Source: an uncultured Bacilli bacterium (GTDB taxonomy: Bacteria > Bacillota_I > Bacilli_A > RF39 > UBA660). Taken from it: DNA of 64,000 nt. Positions within the stretch are counted from its first letter, which is position 1. The number at the start of each line of letters is the position of its first letter. The notes under the pieces are model-generated. The model had not been told where the DNA came from. It did no database searches and worked only from the letters and a program-made list of their open reading frames with translations. The translations under genes and the position numbers were made by a program. Positions 35,576-43,038 of this stretch are shown here, piece by piece. Location: the NCBI GenBank assembly GCA_934122395.1, contig CAKOWQ010000003.1, positions 124,001 to 188,000 on the forward strand. The letters are read 5' to 3'.

Positions 35576-35923
35576 ATGAATGTTAAAATAGAGAGATTAA
35601 ACAGTACTTTTGTTAAAGAAATAAGTTATATTTTAAGTACTGAAGTTAAAGATGAAGATATTAAATTTGTAACTATAACTGATTGTGATATTACTAGTGA
35701 TTTAAGTTATGCAAAAGTATATTTTACAGTATTAGATACAACTAAAAAAATAGATACATTAAAAGCGCTTGATAGAGCAAAATCTTTTATAAGAGGTAAA
35801 CTTAGTGAAAGAGTAGATATAAGACATACTCCTGAACTTAAATTTATATTTGATGAGTCTATCGAATATGGTGATAGAATAGAAAAGAAAATAGAAGAAT
35901 TACATGAGAAAGATGAAATGTAA
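35576..35923 (+). CDS. rbfA: Ribosome-binding factor A
   Basis: A 115-aa KH-like protein that binds the 30S subunit during 16S rRNA maturation. The family pattern is clear: RLNSTFVKEISYILS, then VTITDCDITSDLSYAKVYFTV in the middle and the ending LKFIFDESIEYGDRIEK. AAGGAGG lies 8 bases before the ATG, deciding the start over an upstream in-frame codon. It follows infB as usual but behind its own promoter. Confidence 0.95.
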   Translation: MNVKIERLNSTFVKEISYILSTEVKDEDIKFVTITDCDITSDLSYAKVYFTVLDTTKKIDTLKALDRAKSFIRGKLSERVDIRHTPELKFIFDESIEYGDRIEKKIEELHEKDEM

Positions 35924-35940
35924 AAATATCATCTTTTTTT
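35909..35940 (+). terminator. Rho-independent terminator after rbfA
   Basis: AAAGATGA (35909-35916) and TCATCTTT (35929-35936) flank the rbfA stop codon and lead into a T run. Confidence 0.75.
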
Positions 35941-35962
35941 AATAATGAAAGAGGCAAAAACG

Positions 35963-36433
35963 ATGATAGAAATAGAAAAAATCGAGGTTTGTGATAGAGA
36001 AAAATTGGAAAGGTTATTGCAACTTTATTTACATGATTTAAGTTTATACTTTCCAATTACATTTGATTCAGAAAATTGCAAGTATGAATATGATTTGAAC
36101 AAATATTTTGAGAACAATTATGCTTATTTTATCAAATCAAATTCTGATATATTGGGTTTCATTTTAATAGATGATAATTCAAATAATAATTATGAAGTAA
36201 GTGAAATGTTTGTTTTAAATAATTATAAAGGACACCAAATAGGTGAAGTTGCTATAAAAAAGATTTTTGATATATATAAAGGTAGTTGGACTATAAAGGT
36301 AGTTCCTTTATCTCCTAAAGCAGAACTATTTTGGAAGAAGACTATAAATACTTACACTAATGGTGATTTTACGATTGAACATACAGGTAAATATAATAGG
36401 GCAGAGTTATATTTTAAAAATATAAGTAATTAA
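35963..36433 (+). CDS. GNAT-like N-acetyltransferase
   Basis: A 156-aa protein with the GNAT fold pattern: the strand FIKSNSDILGFILIDD, then VSEMFVLNNYKGHQIGEVAIKKIF. In the latter, YKGHQIGE replaces the usual acetyl-CoA-binding Q/RxxGxG/A block. The final part (WTIKVVPLSPKAELFWKKTIN) matches the last strands. The substrate is unknown. The start follows GAGGC at good spacing; an upstream ATG 18 bases earlier has no ribosome binding site. The gene is bounded by a terminator upstream and the cotE unit downstream. Confidence 0.75.
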   Translation: MIEIEKIEVCDREKLERLLQLYLHDLSLYFPITFDSENCKYEYDLNKYFENNYAYFIKSNSDILGFILIDDNSNNNYEVSEMFVLNNYKGHQIGEVAIKKIFDIYKGSWTIKVVPLSPKAELFWKKTINTYTNGDFTIEHTGKYNRAELYFKNISN

Positions 36434-36496
36434 TTTCTTGTGTTTTTTTGAACTAAAACAAAACTAGTCGCATAAATTAGATTGAGGAGGAATATT

Positions 36497-37033
36497 ATGG
36501 CTAGTTTTAAAGAAATAGTTACTAAAGCGGTAATAGGAAAAGGCAAAAAGACATTTACTACTACTAATTCTGTTACTCCAGAATGTGAAGCAACTACAAT
36601 TTTAGGGTGCTGGGTAATAAATCATAATTTTAAAGGATATAAAAGTGGTGATACTGTTACTGTAGAAGGTAGCTATGATATTAATATTTGGTATTCTTGT
36701 CAAGATGATACTAAAACTGAAGTAGTAAGACAGACTGATACTTATAAAGAAGTTGTTACTGTTCCAAGAAAGAATGATGCTGATAATTCTTCTAGTGAAG
36801 AAATAATAGTAAGAAGTCTAAAACAACCTAGTTGTGTAAAAGTGGATATTAAAGATGGTAAAATATTCTATACGGTAGAAAAGGAACTTGGAATTGAAAT
36901 AGTAGGAGATACTAAAGTAAAAATTGCAATTGATGAAGATGAAGACGAGTGGGATGTAATAGATGATGAACCAGATTTAGAAGAAGCTGATAAGCAAATA
37001 GATGAAGAAGTAAAAGAAGAGTTCTTAGATTAA
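36497..37033 (+). CDS. cotE: CotE-like outer spore coat protein
   Basis: A 178-aa homologue of Bacillus CotE, the morphogenetic protein that directs outer spore coat assembly. Family segments are visible: FKEIVTKAVIGKGKK, TTILGCWVINHNF, YDINIWYS, DTKTEVVRQT, EIIVRSLKQPSCVKV and VEKELGIEIVGDTKVKI. An acidic C-terminal tail (EDEDEWDVIDDEPDLEEADK) follows, as in Bacillus CotE. GAGGAGG sets the start. The gene is monocistronic between terminators. Its presence implies sporulation capacity or recent loss of it; the sporulation sigma-factor promoter was not identifiable with confidence. Confidence 0.93.
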   Translation: MASFKEIVTKAVIGKGKKTFTTTNSVTPECEATTILGCWVINHNFKGYKSGDTVTVEGSYDINIWYSCQDDTKTEVVRQTDTYKEVVTVPRKNDADNSSSEEIIVRSLKQPSCVKVDIKDGKIFYTVEKELGIEIVGDTKVKIAIDEDEDEWDVIDDEPDLEEADKQIDEEVKEEFLD

Positions 37034-37044
37034 GAACTTTTTTT
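37021..37044 (+). terminator. Rho-independent terminator after cotE
   Basis: GTTCTTA (37021-37027) and TAAGAAC (37031-37037) with a 3-base loop include the stop codon and are followed by seven T. Confidence 0.83.
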
Positions 37045-37047
37045 AAT

Positions 37048-37076
37048 TTGATTAAAAGATTTATTTATAATATAAT
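37048..37076 (+). promoter_or_regulatory. Promoter of fmt
   Basis: TTGATT (37048-37053) and TATAAT (37071-37076) are 17 bases apart, 18 bases before the start codon. Confidence 0.78.
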
Positions 37077-37093
37077 ATCTCTAGGTGATAATA

Positions 37094-38029
37094 ATGAAAA
37101 TAGTATTTATGGGAACGCCTGAATTTAGTGTTCCAATATTGGAAGGATTAATAGAAAATTATGATGTTATAGGAGTAGTTACGCAACCAGATAAAGAAGT
37201 TGGAAGAAGTCATGTAATTAAGTTCTCTAAAGTTAAAGAAGTAGCTTTAGCAAATGATATAAGAGTATTTCAACCAATAAAGATTAGAGAAGATTATGAT
37301 GACATAGTAAAATTAAATCCAGATTTAATTGTAACTTGTGCTTATGGTCAAATTATTCCTAAAGTATTATTAGATTTACCTAAATATGGTTGTATTAATG
37401 TGCATGCTTCATTACTTCCTAAATTAAGAGGAGGAGCTCCAATTCATAGAGCTATTTTAAATGGTGATATGAAAACAGGTATCACAATTATGTATATGGA
37501 TGAACATATGGATACTGGGGATATTATTCAAAGCGAAGAAGTTTTAATAGAAAAAGATGATACGGTTGGAACATTACATGATAAGTTAAGCGTTATGGGA
37601 AAAGAATTATTATTAAATGTTTTAAATAAATATAAAGATGGTAATTTTCCGCATGTAAGACAAGATGATAGTGAAGCTACATATGCACCTATAATAAAAA
37701 GGGAAGATGAACTAGTAGATTTTAATAAAACTTCATTAGAAATATACAATAAAATAAGAGGACTTAATCCATTCCCAGTTGCTTATGCTACATTAGATGG
37801 CAAAGTAATGAAACTTTATGCATCAAGTATAAAAGATAATGTTTATACTTCTAAGAGAAATGGAGAAATAGTAAGAGTATATAGTGATGGTATAGGTGTA
37901 TCAACTAAAGATAGTGAAATAGTTATAACTGAAATAAAACCTGAAGGAAAAAGGAAAATGAGTGTTAAAGAGTATTTAAACGGTATAGATAAAGAAAGTT
38001 TAGTAGGTAAGGTATTTAATGGAGAATAA
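37094..38029 (+). CDS. fmt: Methionyl-tRNA formyltransferase
   Basis: This enzyme formylates initiator Met-tRNA using 10-formyl-tetrahydrofolate. Seen: FMGTPEFSVPIL at the start, the catalytic region CINVHASLLPKLRGGAPIH (Asn-His and the LRGG loop), MDTGDI, and the C-terminal tRNA-binding domain with RGLNPFPVAYATL. Length 311 aa is normal. AGGTGAT precedes the ATG. Peptide deformylase, often adjacent in other genomes, is not here. Confidence 0.96.
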   Translation: MKIVFMGTPEFSVPILEGLIENYDVIGVVTQPDKEVGRSHVIKFSKVKEVALANDIRVFQPIKIREDYDDIVKLNPDLIVTCAYGQIIPKVLLDLPKYGCINVHASLLPKLRGGAPIHRAILNGDMKTGITIMYMDEHMDTGDIIQSEEVLIEKDDTVGTLHDKLSVMGKELLLNVLNKYKDGNFPHVRQDDSEATYAPIIKREDELVDFNKTSLEIYNKIRGLNPFPVAYATLDGKVMKLYASSIKDNVYTSKRNGEIVRVYSDGIGVSTKDSEIVITEIKPEGKRKMSVKEYLNGIDKESLVGKVFNGE

Positions 38030-38753
38030 AGAGAATAAAAAAAATAATGAAAAGAAATTTAATATTAAGGAACTTTATACTAATAGGCAATATCGTTCAA
38101 TAATAATTTTAGTTTTTTATGTTATTTTATTTGCTGTATTAATTACTGGTCTAAGATCTAATAGAACAATGGTTAATAAAGATAATAATACTAATAAAGG
38201 AGTAACGGTTAAGGGATTTGAATTAATTAATAAAAGAAATTTTAATTATAAATATACTGTTATAGCAGATGGAGAAACATTTATTTACGAAGGAAAAAAG
38301 TATGAAAATAAAGAATATTTTACTTTATCTAAAAATGAAGAATCAAAAGAATATTATATTGTAGATAGTGAAGTCTACGTTAAAAGTGATGATAATGATA
38401 GATTTATTAGGGTTTCTAATAAACCAACTATTGTATTTGATTTTTTAAATATTAGGACTGTTCAAGAATTATTATCAAGAGCTATTATAGTAGATGAAGA
38501 TAATAATAAATATGAAATAACAAATCAGGCTTTGTATGATTTTTTGAGTAGTGATAATTTTAAAGTTGATGATGGTAATAATACAATTGAGCTTTACTAT
38601 CGTAATTCATATGTAACTGGAGTAGATTTTGATTTAAGCGAGTATGCTAAAACATTGGGTGAAAAGTATAGCAATGTTAATATAAAGTTAGAATATTTTG
38701 ACTTTGATTTAGTTGAAAACTTTAATTTTGATGATGAAGTAGTTGAAGAATAG
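38019..38753 (+). CDS. Unknown single-span membrane protein
   Basis: A 244-aa protein with a charged N-terminus (MENKENKKNNEKKFNIK), one membrane helix (about residues 29-46), and an outer domain of about 190 residues rich in Asp, Asn, Lys and Tyr, ending acidic. I recognise no family; the outer part has beta-strand-like segments (KYTVIADGETFIYEGKKY). Its start overlaps the fmt stop by 11 bases, so it is coupled to fmt. Two sites named DxD/DN-rich could bind calcium, but that is speculation. Confidence 0.75.
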   Translation: MENKENKKNNEKKFNIKELYTNRQYRSIIILVFYVILFAVLITGLRSNRTMVNKDNNTNKGVTVKGFELINKRNFNYKYTVIADGETFIYEGKKYENKEYFTLSKNEESKEYYIVDSEVYVKSDDNDRFIRVSNKPTIVFDFLNIRTVQELLSRAIIVDEDNNKYEITNQALYDFLSSDNFKVDDGNNTIELYYRNSYVTGVDFDLSEYAKTLGEKYSNVNIKLEYFDFDLVENFNFDDEVVEE

Positions 38754-38826
38754 GATAAGTTCATATTACTTTTTCTGTTCTTTTTTATTAACAGTCTAAA
38801 TTTCAGCTGAAAATTATAAAAAAAAC

Positions 38827-38855
38827 TTGCATTATTAAAAAAAGTATTATAAAAT
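38827..38855 (+). promoter_or_regulatory. Promoter of tRNA-Ile
   Basis: TTGCAT (38827-38832) and TAAAAT (38850-38855) are 17 bases apart, 25 bases before the tRNA. The rest of the gap after 38753 is AT-rich with only a short palindrome. Confidence 0.8.
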
Positions 38856-38880
38856 GTAGAAGTACGGCTGAAATTAAGCT

Positions 38881-38957
<77 letters not shown>

Positions 38958-38967
38958 GTTTGATTTT

Positions 38968-38998
38968 AAACTCGAATTTGAATAGTTCGAGTTTTTTT
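38968..38998 (+). terminator. Rho-independent terminator after tRNA-Ile
   Basis: AAACTCGAA (38968-38976) and TTCGAGTTT (38986-38994) form a 9-bp stem with a 9-base loop and a T tail. Confidence 0.88.
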
Positions 38999-39088
38999 AT
39001 GTATAAATTTATTTAGTACTTAATCTTAATTTTAAGTGCTTTTCTAGTATTACTTTGCTATACTAGTAATATAGTAAAGAGGTATGTG

Positions 39089-39901
39089 ATGAAGAAAGTA
39101 GTATTAATTTTGTTTGTATTTTTATTAACAATACCAGTTTATGCTAACGAAAAAAAGGAAGTAACTTTTTTAAAATGTGTAGATGGAGATACAGCAAGTT
39201 TTATTTTAGATAATGAAGAAATAAGGGCAAGATTTTTAGCGATAGATACACCAGAGACTGTTCACCCTACTAAAGGGGAAGAACCATTTGGAAAAGAAGC
39301 AAGTAATTATACTTGTGATAAATTAAGTAATGCTAAAAGGATTGTTATTGAATATGATGATGGAAGTAGTAAATTAGATAAATATAAAAGACATTTGGTA
39401 TGGGTTTATTATGACGATAATTTCTTGCAAAAGGAATTGTTAGAAAAGGGTTATGCTAAGGTAGCTTACTTATATGGTAGTTATGCTTATACTGATGAGT
39501 TAAAAAAAGTAGAAGCAAAGGCCAAAGAAGAAAAAGTTGGGGTTTGGAGTGATTATGTAGAATCTGTTTCTAGTAAGGAGTACACGGTTACTTTTGTTTA
39601 TGATAAAACTAGAAAAAAGGTGAAAGTTAATGAAGGTGATGTATTATCTCCTATAGCAAATCCTAAAAAGGATAAGTATAAGTTTTTAGGGTGGTATTTG
39701 GATGATGAAATATATGATTTTTCACTACTAATAAATAATGATTTAACCTTGATTGCTAAATTCGAAAGAATTGAACCTGAAGTTCCATTTTATATGTATG
39801 TTTTGGCGTTTATAGTATTTTCTTTAGCAGTGTTGACTAATTATAAGGGTTCTAGGAGTAAATTAAAGAGAAAAATTAAAAGAAAGTTATTAAAAAAGTA
39901 A
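39089..39901 (+). CDS. Membrane-anchored staphylococcal-nuclease-like protein
   Basis: A 270-aa exported protein. A signal peptide (MKKVVLILFVFLLTIPVYA) is followed by an SNase domain (about 24-150) with catalytic residues in place: Arg in RARFLAIDTPE, Glu in PFGKEAS and Arg in DKYKRHLVW. A repeat-like module (VTFVYDKTRKKVKVNEGD, then KFLGWYLDDEIYDF) resembles the InlB/Listeria-Bacteroides B repeat. A C-terminal membrane helix with a basic tail follows. It should be a surface-held nuclease cutting extracellular DNA or RNA. The start is the ATG after AGAGG; GTG 39086 is an alternative. Confidence 0.88.
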   Translation: MKKVVLILFVFLLTIPVYANEKKEVTFLKCVDGDTASFILDNEEIRARFLAIDTPETVHPTKGEEPFGKEASNYTCDKLSNAKRIVIEYDDGSSKLDKYKRHLVWVYYDDNFLQKELLEKGYAKVAYLYGSYAYTDELKKVEAKAKEEKVGVWSDYVESVSSKEYTVTFVYDKTRKKVKVNEGDVLSPIANPKKDKYKFLGWYLDDEIYDFSLLINNDLTLIAKFERIEPEVPFYMYVLAFIVFSLAVLTNYKGSRSKLKRKIKRKLLKK

Positions 39902-39919
39902 CTTTCTTTTAATTTTTTT
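39878..39919 (+). terminator. Rho-independent terminator after the nuclease gene
   Basis: AAAAGAAAGTTA (39878-39889) and TAACTTTCTTTT (39899-39910) form a 12-bp stem including the stop codon. AATTTTTTT follows. Confidence 0.82.
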
Positions 39920-39967
39920 AGGAAATGGCTTTTAAAAAGATAATAATTAATGCAAGGAGGTGATAAA

Positions 39968-42046
39968 GTGTTTAAAAAATACGTGTGGGTACAACAAGAT
40001 GATATAAAAGATTGTGGAGTATGTTCCTTACTTACTATTGTGAAAACATATGGTGGTAATGTTTCAAAAGAGTATTTAAGGGATCTTACAAAAACTTCTA
40101 AAGATGGTACTAATGCCTTTTATTTATTAGAAGCAGGCAGAAAGCTTGGTTTTGATGTTAAAGCGTTAAAAGGTGATGTACTAGATTTAACAAATGAATT
40201 GTTACCTTGTATTGCTCATGTTATCGTTGATAATAAATTTCAACATTTTGTTGTTATAGTTGATATAAATAAAAAGAAAAAAATAATAACTATTAGTGAT
40301 CCAGCTAGAGGAATAATTAAATATAAATTAGATGACTATAATAAAATTTCAACCAATCAATATTTGATCTATATACCAATCAAACCAATTCCTATACTAT
40401 TAAAAAACAAAAAAATTGGTAAAATAATATTTTCATTCATTCAAAAATACAAAACGGTACTTCTTTCTATATTCTTATTTTCATTATTATATACTGTTAT
40501 TAATATAGTAACGTCCTTTAATTTTCAATTAATTATTGAAAATGTATTAACTTATTCATCTAAAAATAATTTATATTTTATTATGTTAACATTTCTATTT
40601 TTATATTTACTAAAGTCAGTTATAGATTATGTTAGAAGCAATATGTTAATTTTTATTAATCATACTTTAGATAATGAACTTATTTTAAATGTTTTTAAAC
40701 ATATAATATCACTTCCTTACCTCTATTATAAAAATAGAACAACAGGAGAAGTTATATCGCGTATCAATGATTTGGGGGATATTAAAGAGACGATAAGTAA
40801 ATTGTTTATGACTATATTTGTTGATTTGATATTAGTAGTATTTGTACTTTTTATGCTTTTGAAAATTAATTATAAATTAACTTTAATAGGAGTAGTAATA
40901 GTTATTTTATATTTAATTATAGTGAAACTTTTTAATAAATCTTTTAGAAAGTATATAAAAAGAATTCAAGAAGATGGAGCAGTAGCTAATTCGTATATGA
41001 TTGAGTCTATAAATAACATAGACACAGTTAAATCATTAGGACTAGAAGAAATAAATTGTGATCAGATGAGTATAAAATATAATACTTATCTAAATAGTAA
41101 TTATGAATTTCAAAAAATGTATAATTTAGAAAACTTCTTCAAAGACTTGATAAACTATGTTGGCCTATCTATTATTATTGGTTTATCTACATTATTTGTA
41201 TTAGAAGGAGAAATGACAATTGGTGAAATACTAACTTATAATAGTATGATTATATATTTTTTAGAACCAATAAAGGGAATAATAGATTTAGAAGTAATAA
41301 TTAAAAAAACAAAATCTTCAATCGAAAGAGTAACAGAACTTTATGAGATAAAAGCTGAAGAATTAGCAATAGATAAAAAGTATAATGGTGGCAAGTTGAA
41401 TGGCGATATAGAAGTTAGAGATTTGAATTATTCTTATTATGGTCGTAAGAATATATTTGAACGTGTTAATTTCAAAGTGAATAGTGGTGAAAAAGTGATG
41501 ATTTATGGAAAAAGTGGCTCTGGTAAAAGTACTATTGGTAAAATTTTAATGAAGTTTTTTGATGTGGAACGTGACAAAGTTTTTATAGATAAGAAAGACA
41601 TAAATGATTACAATACATTAGATATAAGGCGCGAAGTATGTTATATTGGACAAAATGAAAATTTGTTCAACGATACTATTTATAATAATATTATTTTACA
41701 TAGAAATATTTCTTATGATGAATTTTTAAAAGTAGTTAATATAACTAAAGTTAATGATGTTGTAAAAAATAATGTATTATCTTATGAGATGACTTTAGAA
41801 GAAAATGGATTTAATATAAGTGGTGGTGAAAGGCAGCGAGTTATTCTTGCTAGATCACTAATTAAAAAAAGTAGTATTTATATTTTAGATGAGAGCTTAA
41901 GTCAAGTTGATGTTTTAAAAGAAAGGGAAATATTGGATAATTTGTTTAAAGAATTAAAAGATAAAACAATAATATATATTTCTCATCGTTTTGATAATGC
42001 TGATTTATTTGATAAATCAATAAATATGGAAGAAAATTATGTTTAA
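39968..42046 (+). CDS. Peptidase C39 bacteriocin ABC exporter
   Basis: A 692-aa peptidase-containing ABC transporter that removes double-glycine leaders and exports the peptide. The N-terminal C39 protease has QQDDIKDCG (catalytic Cys16), His93 in QHFVVI and Asp111 in ISDPARG, so the catalytic triad is present. Five to six membrane helices (about 150-420) follow, then an ATPase with Walker A GKSGSGKST, signature ISGGERQRV and Walker B YILDESLS. The start is a GTG 7 bases after AAGGAGG; the frame opens further upstream but that site decides. It is the first gene of the bacteriocin locus, and the adaptor gene overlaps its end by 8 bases. Confidence 0.93.
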   Translation: MFKKYVWVQQDDIKDCGVCSLLTIVKTYGGNVSKEYLRDLTKTSKDGTNAFYLLEAGRKLGFDVKALKGDVLDLTNELLPCIAHVIVDNKFQHFVVIVDINKKKKIITISDPARGIIKYKLDDYNKISTNQYLIYIPIKPIPILLKNKKIGKIIFSFIQKYKTVLLSIFLFSLLYTVINIVTSFNFQLIIENVLTYSSKNNLYFIMLTFLFLYLLKSVIDYVRSNMLIFINHTLDNELILNVFKHIISLPYLYYKNRTTGEVISRINDLGDIKETISKLFMTIFVDLILVVFVLFMLLKINYKLTLIGVVIVILYLIIVKLFNKSFRKYIKRIQEDGAVANSYMIESINNIDTVKSLGLEEINCDQMSIKYNTYLNSNYEFQKMYNLENFFKDLINYVGLSIIIGLSTLFVLEGEMTIGEILTYNSMIIYFLEPIKGIIDLEVIIKKTKSSIERVTELYEIKAEELAIDKKYNGGKLNGDIEVRDLNYSYYGRKNIFERVNFKVNSGEKVMIYGKSGSGKSTIGKILMKFFDVERDKVFIDKKDINDYNTLDIRREVCYIGQNENLFNDTIYNNIILHRNISYDEFLKVVNITKVNDVVKNNVLSYEMTLEENGFNISGGERQRVILARSLIKKSSIYILDESLSQVDVLKEREILDNLFKELKDKTIIYISHRFDNADLFDKSINMEENYV

Positions 42047-42470
42047 TATATGTGATTATTTATTAAAAGATAAAAGAAAAATTCATAAATTATCAGTAAC
42101 TTGGATTATAATAATTGTTTTTATAATTGGAGGATTAATTATTATCAATAATTCAATTAAATTAAAGAATTACTATGTAACATCAGGAATTACTAAAAAT
42201 GAAGATCTTATTTTAATAGTTCCTGTTAGTGAGATTAAAAATATTACTTCAAAAAATACTTTGTATATAGAAAATAAAAAATACTTTTATAAAATAGAAG
42301 AAATAGATGAAGAAATTATGAATGATTCAACTAATCTATATAAAAGAGTAGTAATAAAAGTTAATTTGAAGGATAGAGATTTTATTGATAATAATGTTAT
42401 TGAACTTAAGTTTATTATTAACGAAATGACCATTTTAGAATATATTAGTAATTTTTTAAAGGGGGTATAA
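42039..42470 (+). CDS. Miniature HlyD-like membrane fusion/adaptor protein
   Basis: A 143-aa protein with one membrane helix (about residues 20-37) and an outer domain whose end (NNVIELKFIINEMTILEYI) resembles the C-terminal beta-barrel of HlyD/LcnD adaptors. Bacteriocin adaptors are normally about 450 aa with a long coiled-coil hairpin and lipoyl domains; those are absent here. Its overlap with the exporter gene and position directly ahead of two leader peptides support an accessory role in export. Identification as a HlyD relative is inference from weak similarity. Confidence 0.65.
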   Translation: MFNICDYLLKDKRKIHKLSVTWIIIIVFIIGGLIIINNSIKLKNYYVTSGITKNEDLILIVPVSEIKNITSKNTLYIENKKYFYKIEEIDEEIMNDSTNLYKRVVIKVNLKDRDFIDNNVIELKFIINEMTILEYISNFLKGV

Positions 42471-42472
42471 AG

Positions 42473-42613
42473 ATGTTAGAAATTACAAATAAAGATTTAA
42501 AAAATATTAAAGGTGGAGGATTATCGCTTTGGGGCGGTATTGGAATTATTGCAGGAATAATTTTTGCAATAGGTGTTATTGATGGTTATGTAAGACCATT
42601 AAAATGTAATTAG
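42473..42613 (+). CDS. Double-glycine leader bacteriocin peptide A
   Basis: A 46-aa ORF starting 2 bases after the adaptor stop, with ribosome binding site GGGGG about 8 bases upstream. The leader MLEITNKDLKNIKGG fits the class II consensus (hydrophobic residues at -12, -7 and -4, Gly-Gly at -2/-1), so the neighbouring C39 exporter should cleave after GG. The mature part is 31 residues, Gly/Ile-rich with GxxxG motifs (WGGIGIIAGII), one Trp, a basic RPLK and one Cys (KCN). It is probably one half of a two-peptide bacteriocin. Confidence 0.88.
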   Translation: MLEITNKDLKNIKGGGLSLWGGIGIIAGIIFAIGVIDGYVRPLKCN

Positions 42614-42622
42614 GAGGTAAAA

Positions 42623-42793
42623 ATGATAAATATAAATGATGAAGCAAAACTATTAACTATATCTGGTGGAGTAAATGTTACAGGTACTATAATTAATGCG
42701 TTTGCATCTGGTATTAAAGTATTGATGGATGTAGGAAGAAGCCTTGGTACTGCATTTAGAAGAATTACTTTAGGTAGATTATGCGCTATTTAA
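42623..42793 (+). CDS. Double-glycine leader bacteriocin peptide B
   Basis: A 56-aa ORF 9 bases after peptide A with a perfect TAGGAGG. The leader is MININDEAKLLTISGG, and the mature peptide is 40 residues, cationic (RR, K, R), with GRSLG as a GxxxG motif and a small-residue helix face (NAFASGIKVLMDVG). Its end is RLCAI with a single Cys. Adjacent placement and different sequence from peptide A point to a class IIb-type pair acting together. Confidence 0.86.
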   Translation: MININDEAKLLTISGGVNVTGTIINAFASGIKVLMDVGRSLGTAFRRITLGRLCAI

Positions 42794-42945
42794 TTAAAAA
42801 TCGCAAAAATGTTTTAAATGTTTTTATAATACTATTATTACCAATTATAATGAAAGTATTTAGTATATTAACAATAACAATATTGAATATCGGTACATAT
42901 ACTGGAACCTTTTTGAGACATTTGTATCATATTGTGGTGGGTTAG
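42781..42945 (+). CDS. 54-aa hydrophobic protein, candidate bacteriocin immunity
   Basis: A small ORF beginning 13 bases inside the end of peptide B in another frame, preceded by TAGGTAG at suitable spacing, so likely coupled to it. It is basic at the N-terminus (MRYLIKNRKN) and largely hydrophobic after that (VFIILLLPIIMKVFSILTI), with His and Tyr near the end. Gene order (toxin, then immunity) and membrane character fit an immunity protein, but typical class IIb immunity proteins are larger. It could also be a third peptide; it has no GG leader. Confidence 0.6.
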   Translation: MRYLIKNRKNVLNVFIILLLPIIMKVFSILTITILNIGTYTGTFLRHLYHIVVG

Positions 42946-42971
42946 GGCAACACTTTTGGTTGCTCTTTCTT
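42945..42971 (+). terminator. Weak terminator after the bacteriocin locus
   Basis: GGGCAAC (42945-42951) and GTTGCTC (42959-42965) pair with one G-U, followed by TTTCTT. Confidence 0.6.
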
Positions 42972-42985
42972 ACGTTAAAAAGTAT

Positions 42986-43013
42986 TTGAAATAATAATAA
43001 AATATAGTATAAT
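42986..43013 (+). promoter_or_regulatory. Promoter of ftsAZ
   Basis: TTGAAA (42986-42991) and TATAAT (43008-43013) are 16 bases apart. Confidence 0.75.
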
Positions 43014-43038
43014 ATATTTTGAAAGTAGGAGCGATGAT

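Noticed and set aside
38801..38812. Perfect 12-bp palindrome TTTCAGCTGAAA upstream of tRNA-Ile
   Set aside because: It is short, not at a promoter element, and no second copy or regulator was seen; in AT-rich DNA such palindromes occur by chance.
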